Shown here: piece by piece, positions 25,051 through 37,300 of the stretch
Layout: each line of letters opens with the position of its first letter
Position numbering within the stretch: the first letter of the stretch is position 1
DNA from: Brevundimonas mediterranea
GTDB lineage: Bacteria; Pseudomonadota; Alphaproteobacteria; Caulobacterales; Caulobacteraceae
Direction: 5' to 3'
NCBI RefSeq assembly: GCF_011064825.1
Contig: NZ_CP048751.1
Span: 2,480,001-2,544,000, forward strand
DNA: 64,000 bases
Position numbers and translations under genes: made by a program
Notes under the pieces: model-generated
Told to the model about the DNA's origin: nothing
The model's database searches: none
What the model saw: only the letters and a program-made list of their open reading frames with translations

Positions 25051-27966
25051 ATGCGCAGCGCATTTGCTGGGTTTCATTCAATTCGTCCGCGCGCGAGCGC
25101 GCTTCATCTGACGGCCTCGGCCCTGGCGCTGGCCATGGCGCTGCCGGCGGTCGCCGTCGCCCAGACGGCGTCGCAGACCGAAGACGGCGCGACGGAGGTC
25201 GAGGAGATCGTCGTCACCGGGCTGCGGCGCGGCCTGGCGGACTCCATCGCCACCAAACGCCGGGAGACCTCCATCGTCGAGGCGGTCTCCGCGGAGGACA
25301 TCGGCAAGCTGCCGGACGTCTCGATCGCCGAATCCATCGCCCGTCTGCCGGGGCTGGCGGCGCAGCGTGTCAACGGCCGGGCTCAGGTCATCTCGATCCG
25401 CGGCCTGGCGCCGGACTTCACCACCACCTTGCTGAACGGTCGCCAGCAGGCCAGCTCGGGCGACAATCGCGCGGTGGAGTTCGACCAGTATCCGTCCGAG
25501 CTGCTGTCGGGCGTGGTGATCTACAAGACGCCGGACGCCGAGGTGTCGGGCATGGGTCTGTCGGGCACGGCCGACCTGCAGACCGTGCGGCCGCTGGCGT
25601 TCGGCCAGCGCGCCCTCGCCGTGAACCTGCGCGGAGAGATGACCGAAGGCGACAAGCTGAACGACGACGTCCGCAACTACGGCGGTCGCTTCTCGATCAG
25701 CTATATTGATCAACTGGCCGACGGCACGCTGGGGCTGGCCCTGGGTTATGCGCATCTGGATTCGCCGTCGCAGAACAAGCATTACAAGGCCTATGGCTAC
25801 GAGGCTTTCGGGGGAGTCTGCGAGCCCATCGCACCGCAAACGGTTTGCGTTCGCGAGGACGGAACCGAACGCGAGGAGTCGGTGCAGCCCGACAGCGCCG
25901 ATGCTGCTCTGCTGCTGAACGGCCAGGAGATATTCGCGACCTCGCGTCTGAACCAGCGGGACGCCGTCATCGGCATCCTGGAATGGCGTCCGACCGACCA
26001 GCTTCACTCTACCCTGGACGTCTACTACTCCAAGTTCGAGCAGGAAGAGACGACGCGGGGCGCCCAGTGGTTCTCCAACGCCTGGGCTGACGACGCCTAT
26101 TTCACCGACGTTGTGACCGAAGACCGGGGCGGTTCTCTGATCGGGCGGAGCGGTACGATCCACAACGCCACGCCGATCATCCGAAACGACCACAACACCC
26201 GCGAAGACGAGATCTTCTCGATCGGTTTGAACACCGAATACGAGATCAACGACCGGACGCGGATCGTTGCGGACCTGTCCTATTCGAACAACCGTCGCCG
26301 CGAGACCATTCTGGAGACCTACGCCGGATATGGACGGGGGACGGGCGGGGTCACGCCGGGAACTCCGAACATCGGCCGGACCCTGGACGTCATCGACTTC
26401 ACCGTGAACGACGACGGCTATCCGACCTATTCCGAGGGCCTGAACTATGCGGACGCCTCTCAGGTGACGCTGGGCGATCGCGCGCCGTGGAACGGCTGGG
26501 GCCATGACGGCGCCATTCGGTTCCCGGACGTCGAGGAAACCATCAGCTCGGCGGATCTGAAGATCCAGCGCGACATGGACGGCTTCTTCAACACCTTCAC
26601 CGCCGGCGTGAATTACGCCAAGCGCGAGAAGTCCAAGCGCGTCGACGACTATGATCTGTTCCTGAAGAACGGCCGCCAGCAGGTCTATGTCGACGCCCAA
26701 TATTTGGAGGCGCCCGTTTCGCTGGCCTGGGCAGGCTTCGGCGACGTGCTCGCCGTGGACATGAGCCGGGCGCTCGACGTCTATTACGACCGCGCCCCGA
26801 TCCTCGACGCCAACTATTTCGACAAGAACTGGGACATCGAGGAACAGGTCACCACGGCCTTCGTCAAACTGGACTTCGAGGGCGGTCGCTGGCGCGGCAA
26901 CGTGGGCATGCAGGCCGTCGTTCAGAACCAGGAATCGACCGGCGTCGTCATCAACGGCACCGAGCCGGGCGCGCCCATTGATCCGATCTCGGTCACCAAG
27001 GGCGCCGACTATCTGGACATCCTGCCCAGCCTGAACCTGATCTACGACCTGGGCGGCGGCCACCGTCTTCGCTTCGCCGCCTCGCGCACCATGGCGCGGC
27101 CGCGCATGGACGAGATGCGGGCCAATGTGACGCCGGGCTTCAACGCGCTGGTCTGTTCGACCCAAGCTTGTCCGCAGGGATCGACGGTCAACCCTTGGTC
27201 AGCCTCAGGCGGCAATCCGGAGTTGGAGCCATGGCGCGCGAACGCCTTCGATCTGGCCTACGAGTGGTATGTGGATTCCACCACGTATCTGTCGATCGCA
27301 GGCTTTTACAAGGACCTGGAAACCTACATCTACGTGCAGAACGGCACGTTCGACTTCACCGGAATTCCCTTGCCCAAGGGCGGACAGGCTCTTCTCGATG
27401 AAGGTCTGATTATCAGCCCTATTGGCCAGATCAGTCTTCCCGCAAACGGCGACGGCGGCACGGTGCAGGGGCTGGAAGTCAGCGGCGCGCTGAACTTCGG
27501 CACCGTCTGGGAACCGCTGGACGGTCTGGGAATGCTGGGCAGCATCTCCTTCACGGAGTCGGATTTGAATCCTGATGCGGAGGGAAGGGAGGTCCGGATT
27601 CCGGGCCTGTCGGGCATGGTCTACAACATCACCGGCTACTACGAGCGCGGCGGCTTCCAGGCGCGGATCAGCAAGCGGTTCCGCGAGGCCTTCAAGGGCG
27701 AGGTCGTGCAGTTGTTCGCCACGCGCGGCTACACCGAAATCCTGGACGACGAACAGATCGACGCCCAGATCGGCTACACCTTCGAACAAGGCCCGCTGGA
27801 AGGCCTCGGCGTGCTGTTCCAGGTCAACAATCTGACCAACTCGCCTTACCGGACCCGCCTGGGACTGGACAGCGGCGGCACGACCACGGCGGACGGCGGT
27901 TCGCTGCCCGAAACCTATGAAGAGTACGGCCGGCAGTTCCTGTTCGGCGTCAACTACCGATTCTAG
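25051..27966 (+). CDS. TonB-dependent receptor (carbohydrate type)
   Basis: A 971-aa outer-membrane receptor. It has a signal peptide with cleavage near AVAVAQ, then EEIVVTGLRRGLADSIATKR leading into the plug (KLPDVSIAESIARLPGLAAQ), then a long 22-strand barrel ending in aromatic NYRF. The plug wording is typical of the large Caulobacter/Xanthomonas group linked to oligosaccharide uptake (TIGR01782 type). The start at 25051 has GGGGAG 6 nt upstream. Operator just upstream; a strong terminator follows. Confidence 0.95.
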   Translation: MRSAFAGFHSIRPRASALHLTASALALAMALPAVAVAQTASQTEDGATEVEEIVVTGLRRGLADSIATKRRETSIVEAVSAEDIGKLPDVSIAESIARLPGLAAQRVNGRAQVISIRGLAPDFTTTLLNGRQQASSGDNRAVEFDQYPSELLSGVVIYKTPDAEVSGMGLSGTADLQTVRPLAFGQRALAVNLRGEMTEGDKLNDDVRNYGGRFSISYIDQLADGTLGLALGYAHLDSPSQNKHYKAYGYEAFGGVCEPIAPQTVCVREDGTEREESVQPDSADAALLLNGQEIFATSRLNQRDAVIGILEWRPTDQLHSTLDVYYSKFEQEETTRGAQWFSNAWADDAYFTDVVTEDRGGSLIGRSGTIHNATPIIRNDHNTREDEIFSIGLNTEYEINDRTRIVADLSYSNNRRRETILETYAGYGRGTGGVTPGTPNIGRTLDVIDFTVNDDGYPTYSEGLNYADASQVTLGDRAPWNGWGHDGAIRFPDVEETISSADLKIQRDMDGFFNTFTAGVNYAKREKSKRVDDYDLFLKNGRQQVYVDAQYLEAPVSLAWAGFGDVLAVDMSRALDVYYDRAPILDANYFDKNWDIEEQVTTAFVKLDFEGGRWRGNVGMQAVVQNQESTGVVINGTEPGAPIDPISVTKGADYLDILPSLNLIYDLGGGHRLRFAASRTMARPRMDEMRANVTPGFNALVCSTQACPQGSTVNPWSASGGNPELEPWRANAFDLAYEWYVDSTTYLSIAGFYKDLETYIYVQNGTFDFTGIPLPKGGQALLDEGLIISPIGQISLPANGDGGTVQGLEVSGALNFGTVWEPLDGLGMLGSISFTESDLNPDAEGREVRIPGLSGMVYNITGYYERGGFQARISKRFREAFKGEVVQLFATRGYTEILDDEQIDAQIGYTFEQGPLEGLGVLFQVNNLTNSPYRTRLGLDSGGTTTADGGSLPETYEEYGRQFLFGVNYRF

Positions 27967-27995
27967 GGCGTCACTCTCCAAGCCCTTAGCCTCCG

Positions 27996-28031
27996 GGGCG
28001 AGGCGGCCATGCCGTCTCGCCCTCTTTTTTT
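27996..28031 (+). terminator. Rho-independent terminator after the receptor
   Basis: A 12-bp stem with one G-T pair (27996-28007 with 28011-28022), a CAT loop, then TCTTTTTTT. It separates the receptor from the GH3 gene. Confidence 0.9.
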
Positions 28032-28059
28032 GATCGATACCTGTAACCGAGAGACGGCC

Positions 28060-30018
<1,959 letters not shown>

Positions 30019-30037
30019 CAGCGTTTTGGGGGCGGAT

Positions 30038-31537
30038 GTGCGGCAACTGAAGACAATCCTGATCGTCGGCGGCGGTTCCGCCGGCTGGATGGCCGCCGCC
30101 CTGTTCTCCAAACTGTTCAAGGGGCTTTATGACATCACCCTGATCGAGTCCGAGGCCATCGGCACGATCGGGGTGGGCGAGGCGACGATCCCGGCGATCA
30201 AGACGTTCAACGAACTGATCGGCCTGGACGAGAACGACTTCATGCGCCGCACTCAGGCCAGCTTCAAACTGGGCATCCAGTTCGTCGACTGGGACCGGGT
30301 CGGATCAAGCTATATCCATGGCTTCGGCGTGATCGGCCGGGATCTGAAATGGCTGCGCTGCCATCAGTACTGGCTGAAGATGCGGGCTGAGGGGAAGGTG
30401 TCCGACCTCGCCGCCTATTCGATCAATACGGCGGCGGCCCTGCAAAACCGCTTCATGCGCGCCGACCCGAAACGACCGGGCTCGCCGCTGGGCCATATCG
30501 CCCACGCCTTCCATTTCGACGCCGGCCTCTACGCCAAATATCTGCGCGGGATGTCCGAGGCGGCGGGCGTGCGCCGTCGCGAAGGCAAGGTCGTCTCGGT
30601 CCAACTCAGGCCCGAGGACGGGTTTGTGGACTCTGTCACGCTTGAGGATGGAGCGGTCGTATCGGCCGACCTGTTCATCGACTGTTCGGGGTTCCGCGGT
30701 CTGATCATCGAGCAGGCGATGAAGACCGGGTACGAGGACTGGTCGCACTGGCTGCCGTGCGACCGGGCGATGGCCGTGCCCTGCGCGCGGACCGAGCCCT
30801 TTACGCCCTATACCCGCTCGACCGCCCGCCCGGCCGGCTGGCAGTGGCGTATTCCGCTGCAGCACCGCACGGGCAACGGGCACGTCTATTCCAGCCGCCA
30901 TATGGACGACGGAGAGGCCGAACAAATCCTGCTGTCGAACCTGGACGGCGCCCAGATGGCGGAACCAAATCGAATCCGTTTCGTCGCCGGCAAGCGTCGT
31001 CAGATCTGGAACCGCAACTGCGTGGCGGCGGGCCTGGCCTCCGGTTTTCTCGAGCCGTTAGAATCGACCAGCCTGCACCTGATCCAATCCGTGCTGATCC
31101 GGCTGGTGCGCCTGATGCCGGACGCCGGTTTCGATCCGGCGACCATCGCCGAGTTCAATCGTCAGACCGATTTCGAATACGAGCGGATCCGCGACTTCAT
31201 CATCCTGCACTACAAGGCTACGGAACGCGACGACACGCCGTTCTGGCGCTATTGCCGCGACATGGATGTCCCTGTGACGTTGGAGCGGAAGATCGACCTG
31301 TTCCGCGCCAACGGCCGGATATTCCGCGAAGACGACGAACTGTTCGCCGAGGAAAGCTGGATACAGGTGCTGCTGGGGCAGGGGATCATCCCGGTCGGCT
31401 ATGACCCGCTCGTCGATGTGACGCCGGAACCGGACATTGAGCGGTACCTGGCGGATGTGGAGACCGTCATAGGCAAGTGCGTCGCCCTGATGCCGTCTCA
31501 TGCGGACTATGTCGCCAAGGCGTGTCCGGCTGCGTGA
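30038..31537 (+). CDS. Flavin-dependent tryptophan-halogenase-like protein
   Basis: A 499-aa FAD protein of the tryptophan halogenase family. GGGSAGW at 11-17 binds FAD. K77 (SFKLGIQFVDW) matches the catalytic lysine of PrnA/RebH, and GWQWRIP is the GWxWxIP motif that separates halogenases from monooxygenases. True members chlorinate tryptophan with reduced flavin. Proteins of this kind are common beside TonB receptors in sugar loci of Caulobacterales and Xanthomonads, where their substrate is unknown. The start is probably the GTG at 30038 (GGGGGCGG upstream). It likely shares a transcript with the GH3 gene. Confidence 0.88.
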   Translation: MRQLKTILIVGGGSAGWMAAALFSKLFKGLYDITLIESEAIGTIGVGEATIPAIKTFNELIGLDENDFMRRTQASFKLGIQFVDWDRVGSSYIHGFGVIGRDLKWLRCHQYWLKMRAEGKVSDLAAYSINTAAALQNRFMRADPKRPGSPLGHIAHAFHFDAGLYAKYLRGMSEAAGVRRREGKVVSVQLRPEDGFVDSVTLEDGAVVSADLFIDCSGFRGLIIEQAMKTGYEDWSHWLPCDRAMAVPCARTEPFTPYTRSTARPAGWQWRIPLQHRTGNGHVYSSRHMDDGEAEQILLSNLDGAQMAEPNRIRFVAGKRRQIWNRNCVAAGLASGFLEPLESTSLHLIQSVLIRLVRLMPDAGFDPATIAEFNRQTDFEYERIRDFIILHYKATERDDTPFWRYCRDMDVPVTLERKIDLFRANGRIFREDDELFAEESWIQVLLGQGIIPVGYDPLVDVTPEPDIERYLADVETVIGKCVALMPSHADYVAKACPAA

Positions 31538-31723
31538 AGGGCGCGCTGTCGCTTGCCTCGCATTGGGAATACGGACTGCCGCGATCCCTTGAGAACGGCT
31601 TCGGCGCCAGAGCAGCCCGATGCGGCGCAAGCAGGGCGATCCATAAGTGAGCCAGGCTCAGAGCGTCTCAAAAGCCGTTGCGAGCCGGGGCAGGCGTGAT
31701 CGTATCGCGCTCTAGATCGACGC

Positions 31724-32002
31724 GTGCAGGGGCTCGTGAAAATCGGCGGCATCGGGGCGAGGGCCGTGTCCGTCGCGCTGTCGGCCATCGGCGGCACGGA
31801 CGTCCACGCCAAGAACTACGCGTTTCTCATTGCGGAGGAGGGCCAGGTGCGGCTGGCGCCGCTCTACGACATCTCCAGCGCCCTACCGTATGACGGGCTG
31901 CAGTATCAGCGTCTGAAGCCGGCGATGAAACTCGGCGGCGAATATTATCTGCGCGACATCGGCCCCGTCAGGTCGCCAGGTTGGCGACCGAACGCCAAAT
32001 GA
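31724..32002 (+). pseudogene. HipA-like toxin kinase remnant (C-terminal catalytic fragment)
   Basis: About 90 codons match the catalytic core of HipA serine/threonine kinases: IGGTDVHAKNYAFLI (the N-x-D-x-H-x-KN loop), LAPLYDISSALPY and AMKLGGEYYLRDIG. The N-terminal subdomain and nucleotide-binding lobe are absent upstream, and the frame ends soon after the last motif where HipA would continue for about 80 residues. No HipB is nearby. It is most likely a decayed toxin-antitoxin locus. The 186 bp before it hold nothing recognisable. Confidence 0.75.
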
Positions 32003-32019
32003 GATAGCCGCGTCGTTGC

Positions 32020-32529
32020 CTAGGGCAAAGGTCCGTGATCGTAACTGAAGACGCGGGCCAGTTTCCAAGAACCGCCTTCGAGCTTCCACATTTGAGCAAA
32101 TCGAGCTCGGCCGACACGGCTCTCTTCGCCGTCGCCCTGACGTTCATAGAAGACATGCTCGCCGGTTTCGACGGCGCCATACTGCTCTATCGGGAAGACG
32201 GCGACGGTTTCGTCCAAGGCTTCCCGGCGCGACCGCCACGCGTCCGGAGCATCTCGACCCTTACAGCGCGTGGCGTACTGGGCGACGAAAGCGTCACCGT
32301 CTGTCGCGACCAGGCCGCCGCGGTCATCAAAGAATTCGAAGTCGTCGGTCACCATGGCGCGGAGGGCGGCGGGGTCGCACCGCTCCATGAACAACTCGAA
32401 GAGACGGGCGTCCGCTGCAACGACCTGGGATCGCAGGTCAGGGCGACCTGCTGCCATGGTAGGGGCCGCGCCCACCGTCAAACCGAGCGCGATAAAGCCT
32501 GCAACAAGCGTCTTGATTTCAGAGCTCAC
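32020..32529 (-). CDS. Secreted NTF2-like (DUF4440-type) protein
   Basis: A 169-aa protein with a signal peptide (ending near APTMAAG) and one SnoaL/NTF2-like fold: LFELFMERCDPAALRAMVTDDFEFFDDRGGL, then a C-terminal RFAQMWKLEGGSWKLARVFSYDH block. Such domains often bind small molecules; no specific function can be given. The start was taken as GTG at 32529, with GGAGA 9 nt upstream. It is divergent from the ECF sigma gene with 293 bp between them, in which I see no clear promoter. Confidence 0.8.
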   Translation of the reverse strand: MSSEIKTLVAGFIALGLTVGAAPTMAAGRPDLRSQVVAADARLFELFMERCDPAALRAMVTDDFEFFDDRGGLVATDGDAFVAQYATRCKGRDAPDAWRSRREALDETVAVFPIEQYGAVETGEHVFYERQGDGEESRVGRARFAQMWKLEGGSWKLARVFSYDHGPLP

Positions 32530-32822
32530 GAAACACTTCTCCAAAATGGGCGGGTGGACTCTTCGCCGGTCAGGCGCCGGCAGCACAACTGCAGAAGGCG
32601 ATCCTGTGTCGCCATGGGCCTGGGAAAATGGCGAAGGTGAGCAACAAAGCCCGCGTCAGCCCCATGACGGTATTCACATGCCGTCTGCGGCGCGCCCCTA
32701 TCAAGTTAAGCTTAGGCAATGCTCCAGGTCGTTCCGCCGCTCGATTATTCGTCGGACTGTTTTCGCACCGTCATCGTTGAGCCGTAAAAGCGCGGCCCAA
32801 CGGGTGCGCCCGCGGGGGTAGG

Positions 32823-33326
32823 ATGTCTGTTCAGGATCTGAGTGCGGGGCGATTGCTGGCGAAGAACGCCGTGCGTCTGCGCGCCTTTGTCCGCAGCCGG
32901 GTCCACAACGACGCCGACGCCGACGACATCAGCCAGGAGGCCTACGCCCGCGTCCTGGCCCGATCCCGGGCCACGCCGCTGAAGGATCCGGTGGCCTACG
33001 CCTTTCGGGTCGCGCTCAATCTGCTCAGCGATCAGAGGCGCCCCGGCGCCCCGGATGTGAACGAACCGATCGACGACGCGGCGGCCTCGGACGCGCCCTC
33101 CCCGTTCGAAGTTCTCGACATGAAGCAGAGAGCGGACCTTTTCACCCGCGCGCTTCAGCGCATGCCCCGGCTCAGGCGAGAAGTCTTTGTTTTGCGCCAG
33201 TCCGCCGATCTCAGCTATCCGGAGATCGCCGCGCGGCTGAACATCTCGGTCGAGGCCGCCCAAAAACACTTCAGTCGCGCCGCCCTCGAAGTGCGCAAGG
33301 CTGTGGACATGGAGCGTGCGCGATGA
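32823..33326 (+). CDS. ECF sigma factor, FecI-like
   Basis: A 167-aa extracytoplasmic-function sigma factor with region 2 (DADDISQEAYARVLARSR at about 38-56) and region 4 (RREVFVLRQSADLSYPEIAARLNISVEAAQKHF at about 119-152). It directs RNA polymerase to a small regulon, usually including the neighbouring TonB receptor. It overlaps the FecR gene by 4 nt (ATGA), the standard FecI-FecR arrangement. The signal is expected to come through the STN-domain receptor two genes on. Confidence 0.93.
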   Translation: MSVQDLSAGRLLAKNAVRLRAFVRSRVHNDADADDISQEAYARVLARSRATPLKDPVAYAFRVALNLLSDQRRPGAPDVNEPIDDAAASDAPSPFEVLDMKQRADLFTRALQRMPRLRREVFVLRQSADLSYPEIAARLNISVEAAQKHFSRAALEVRKAVDMERAR

Positions 33327-34303
33327 AGAATTCTGCGCGCGTCTCCGAAGAACAGGCCGCCCTTTGGGCCGACCGTCGGCGTCACGGCGAAATGGACGAC
33401 GCGGCGGACGAGGCGCTGCGCGCCTGGCTGGCCGCAGCGCCGGAGCGCGCCCGACTGCTGGAGGCCCAGGAGCGGTTGCTCGCCGATCCGGCCCTGGCGG
33501 CCGCCAGCGCAACACTGGCGGCTGAAGCGGGCCGGCGTCGGCGCGCCTGGCGGGTTCGGCCCCTTCCACTCTCGCCATCCCTCTGGGCCGGCGGCATGCT
33601 GGCCGCGGCCTCCGTGATGCTCGCCGTGCTGATATGGCCGTCCCAGCCCGCCCTGGTCGAACAGAGGCTGGAGGGAACGGCGGGACGCAGCCTTCAAGCG
33701 GCGCTGGACGACGGCTCTTCGGTCCAGCTGAACGGCGACAGCCGGGTCCGCACGGCCTTCGGCCCGGAACGGCGGGACGTCTGGCTGAGCGGGGAAGGCT
33801 TCTTCTCGGTGGCCAAGGACGCCAGACGCCCCTTCTCGGTCATCACGGCCACACATCGGATCACGGCCCTGGGCACGCGCTTCAACGTCGATGAACGCAG
33901 CGGCGGCGCGGTGGAGGTGACGGTCCTGGAGGGCCGGGTCGAGGTGGTGCCTTTGAACCACCCCGAGCGCGGCCAGGTGCTGAACGCAGGCGGTCGATTG
34001 CTGAGCGACGGCGCGACCGCCCGAGCCGGAGCGATCGAACGCCTGGACCCGGAGGTCAGGGCGCCGGATTGGACCGAGGGATGGATCGACGCGGACAATA
34101 TGAGCCTGGCCGACCTGCTGATCGAGTTGAAACGCCGATCGCCCGGCCTGGAGGCCGAGTTCGCCGATCCCGCCCTGAGCCGGCGCCGGATCAGCGGGCG
34201 GTTCGCCGCTTCTCGACCGCAGGACGTCCTGACCGTGGTCGCGGACATGCAGGATCTGACGCTTCGCAGGGACGCCTCCGGCCGTCTGCTGATCGATCGG
34301 TGA
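33323..34303 (+). CDS. FecR-family anti-sigma factor
   Basis: A 326-aa single-pass membrane protein. A cytoplasmic anti-sigma head with the DUF4880 pattern (AALWADRRRHGEMDDAADEALRAWL) is at about 11-37, a membrane segment at about 90-108, the periplasmic FecR domain (RTAFGPERRDVWLSGEGFFSV, TALGTRFNV) at about 120-215, and a C-terminal STN-like segment from about 250. It passes the receptor signal to the sigma factor. Start overlaps the sigma gene; the receptor begins 7 nt after its stop. Confidence 0.92.
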   Translation: MKNSARVSEEQAALWADRRRHGEMDDAADEALRAWLAAAPERARLLEAQERLLADPALAAASATLAAEAGRRRRAWRVRPLPLSPSLWAGGMLAAASVMLAVLIWPSQPALVEQRLEGTAGRSLQAALDDGSSVQLNGDSRVRTAFGPERRDVWLSGEGFFSVAKDARRPFSVITATHRITALGTRFNVDERSGGAVEVTVLEGRVEVVPLNHPERGQVLNAGGRLLSDGATARAGAIERLDPEVRAPDWTEGWIDADNMSLADLLIELKRRSPGLEAEFADPALSRRRISGRFAASRPQDVLTVVADMQDLTLRRDASGRLLIDR

Positions 34304-34310
34304 ACCCAGG

Positions 34311-37300
34311 ATGTGGGCGGGCCGCGCAAGGTTTTGGAGCGCAGCAGCGGTGACGAGCCTGTGGCTTGCCGCGGGCGGCGCCGCAGCTCAAGCCCATGCC
34401 CCGGCCCCGTTCGCCGCCGCCGCCGACCAGACCCCGCACAGGTTTCGGATTTCCAGCGGCCCTCTTGCCCAGGCCCTGCGTGATCTTTCCCGGCAATCGG
34501 GCATGGCCGTTCTGGCCGACGCCGATCTGATGAACGGACGTCGCACAGCGCAGTGGCAAGGCCGAACCACCGCCTGGAACGCCCTGACCCGGCTGCTGGC
34601 CCCCCATCCGGACCTGCAAGGCCGCATCGTCGGGGAGACCCTGATCATCGAGCGGGCGCAGGCTGCGCCGGCGCCGACGACCGTGACCCAGCTCGAGGAG
34701 GTGGTGGTCCTGGGCCGCAAAGGGGCCCTCCAGGAGGCTCTGGAGATTAAACGGGCCTATGACGGCGTCAGCGATGTGGTCAGCGTCGACGACCAGGGCC
34801 TGTTGCCGACCAATAATCTGGCGGAAAGCCTCGCGCGCCTGCCCGGCGTCAACGCCGTCAGAAACCACCAGACCGGCGAAGGCGATCGCCTGACGATCCG
34901 CGGCATGTCGACCGAATGGAACGCTTATCGGATCAATGGCGTGCGCCTGGGCGGCGCCGGGTCGCGGGCGGACAAATTCTATCGTGGCGTCCGCCTCAGC
35001 TATCTGCCGCCCGAAGGAATCCAGAACCTGATCGTGCGAAAGACCCTGACGCCCGATCTGGACGGAGACGCCCTGGGCGGCCTGATCGACATTCAAACCC
35101 CGACGGCCTTCGACGCGGACCACGACTATGTGCGGCTGTCGGCGGAAAACGGCTGGTTGACCCGGTTCGACCGACCGAAGTCGGGCAAGTTGGCCTTGGC
35201 CGTCTCGCGCCGTCTCTCGGATCAGCTGGGCCTCTTCGTCGCCGCCAACTGGAGCGACGCCCGCTCGCAATTCGAGATGGTCGGCGGCGAGAGCGACGAC
35301 CTGCCGCCCGTCTGGTTCGACACCTTCTATTCGACCGGCTGGGATTTCGACCGTTTCATCATGAGGGGCATGGAACTGGCCATCGGCGAGACCCAGGTGC
35401 GCCGCCTTGGGGTGAACGGGAGCCTGGATTGGCGAGGCGGGCAGCAGGAGCTTCACCTGCGGCTTCAGTACAACCGCTACGAGGGCGAGGAGTACCGGAA
35501 CCGTCTGAATTTTCGGAACGACGGCCTGGCGGGAACCGAGCGGCTGGTCCAGGTGGACAGCGGTCGAACCGGTCTGGCGCAGCCGGACGCGATGGTGGTC
35601 GGTTCGGATCCGGATTTGGGGCGCATCTACGGCTACTCGACTGCGGACATGAAGGATGTGGACGGGGATGGGCGGATCACCGACGCCGACCGCGACGTCC
35701 GCTCCGTCTATAGTCTGGCTGGCGCATCGGGCGTGTGGGATCCAATGGGCTTCCGACTGAGACGGTTCTGGGAAGCGACGCGGGAATCCGGCCTGTTGTC
35801 GTCCATCACCCTGGGCGGACGGCGGTGGGACGGGCCGTGGCGGATCGACTATGATGTCTCGCTGTCGCGCTCTCAGGATGATCTGGACGAGGGCGCGCTC
35901 CTGGAATTCAGGACCGACGCCGTCGAATGGCTGGGCAATCGCGGCGTCCGGGTGATCGAGACCGACGATCCGCGCTTTCGCCTGTGGGGGCTCAATCCCG
36001 CCGGCATGGCGGCGGTTCAGGATCCGGCCGCCTATGATTTCAGACATCTGGGCGATGAGTGGGAACAGACGTCCGAGACCCTGGCCCAGGCCCAGTTCGG
36101 TCTGACCTATACGCTGACCGGCGGCTGGCTGGAGTCGGTCCAGGCCGGAGGGCGCTATATGCACTCGAACCGCCGCAGCGCGGGAGGCGCCCGCCCCGAT
36201 CTGATCGGTCCGGAGACCCTGGCCGATCTGGAAGGGCTGTTCGGCGCGCCGGTCACGGACTTGTTCGACGGCCGCTATGTCGGGGACCACCGGCTGGGCG
36301 TGGTCTTGGACAGCCGACGGATGTCGGCCGAGATCGAACGGGCCTATCGCGGCGACAGCGCCTATTTCACCGTAGACCCCGCGTTCGAGCCCCAGGCCGA
36401 CGCCGAGAGGTTCCGGCTGAAGGAACAGGCGGCGGCCGGCTATGTCATGGCCGCAGCCCGATGGGCCGGAACCGAGATCACGGGCGGCGTGCGGGTCGAG
36501 CACACCCGATCAAAGGTGAGTTTTCCCATTCTGGATGCGCTCCGTGGCGACGGACGGGATCAACGTCGAAACAGTTTCACCAATGTCCTGCCCTCGCTGC
36601 ATCTGCGGCGCGCCCTGGAGGGCGACAAGGTCTTGCGGGCGGCGATCTGGACCAGTTTCGCCCGACCGGACATCGCCCGAATGACGTCGGCGCGGCAGTA
36701 TGTCTACGATCAGGATCCCGACCGCGACGGCGAGGTCAATCCCGAGGCGGACTGGATCCTTCAGGAAATCCGCCAAGGCAATCCGGACCTGAAGCCTATG
36801 GAAGCCATCGGCTATGATCTGTCGCTCGAACACTATGGCCGATCGACAGCCTGGTCGGCGGCCCTGTTCCACAAGGACATTCATAATTTTCTCTATAGGG
36901 CCTCAACCAGTTCGATCCGCGACGGCGGACTGATTGACCGCGGGGATGAGAACGGGACGCCCGTGCGGGCCTACGCCAACGGTCGGCGGGCGCGGATCAG
37001 CGGGGTCGAACTGGCGATACGCCACGGCCTGGACTGGGCGCCCGCCCCGCTGGATGGGCTGGGCGTCACGGCCAATCTGACCTGGCAGGTCAGCCGCGCC
37101 GACGCCAACATCGTCTGGCGCGTCGGCGATCGGCTTCCCTTTACGGAGACGCCCGAGACCCTGGCGTCCGTCGAACTGTTCTGGCAGGGCGGCGGATGGG
37201 AGGCGGCGGCCGGCTGGAGCCGCCAGGGCGGCTTCCTCGAAGGTATGGATAGTTTCGCCAACGACCCCTACGAACAGGCCTACAGTTTTGTGGACATCAG

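Noticed and set aside
28009..28059. Alternative GH3 start at 28009
   Set aside because: It lies in the loop of the receptor terminator; the signal peptide begins cleanly at 28060.
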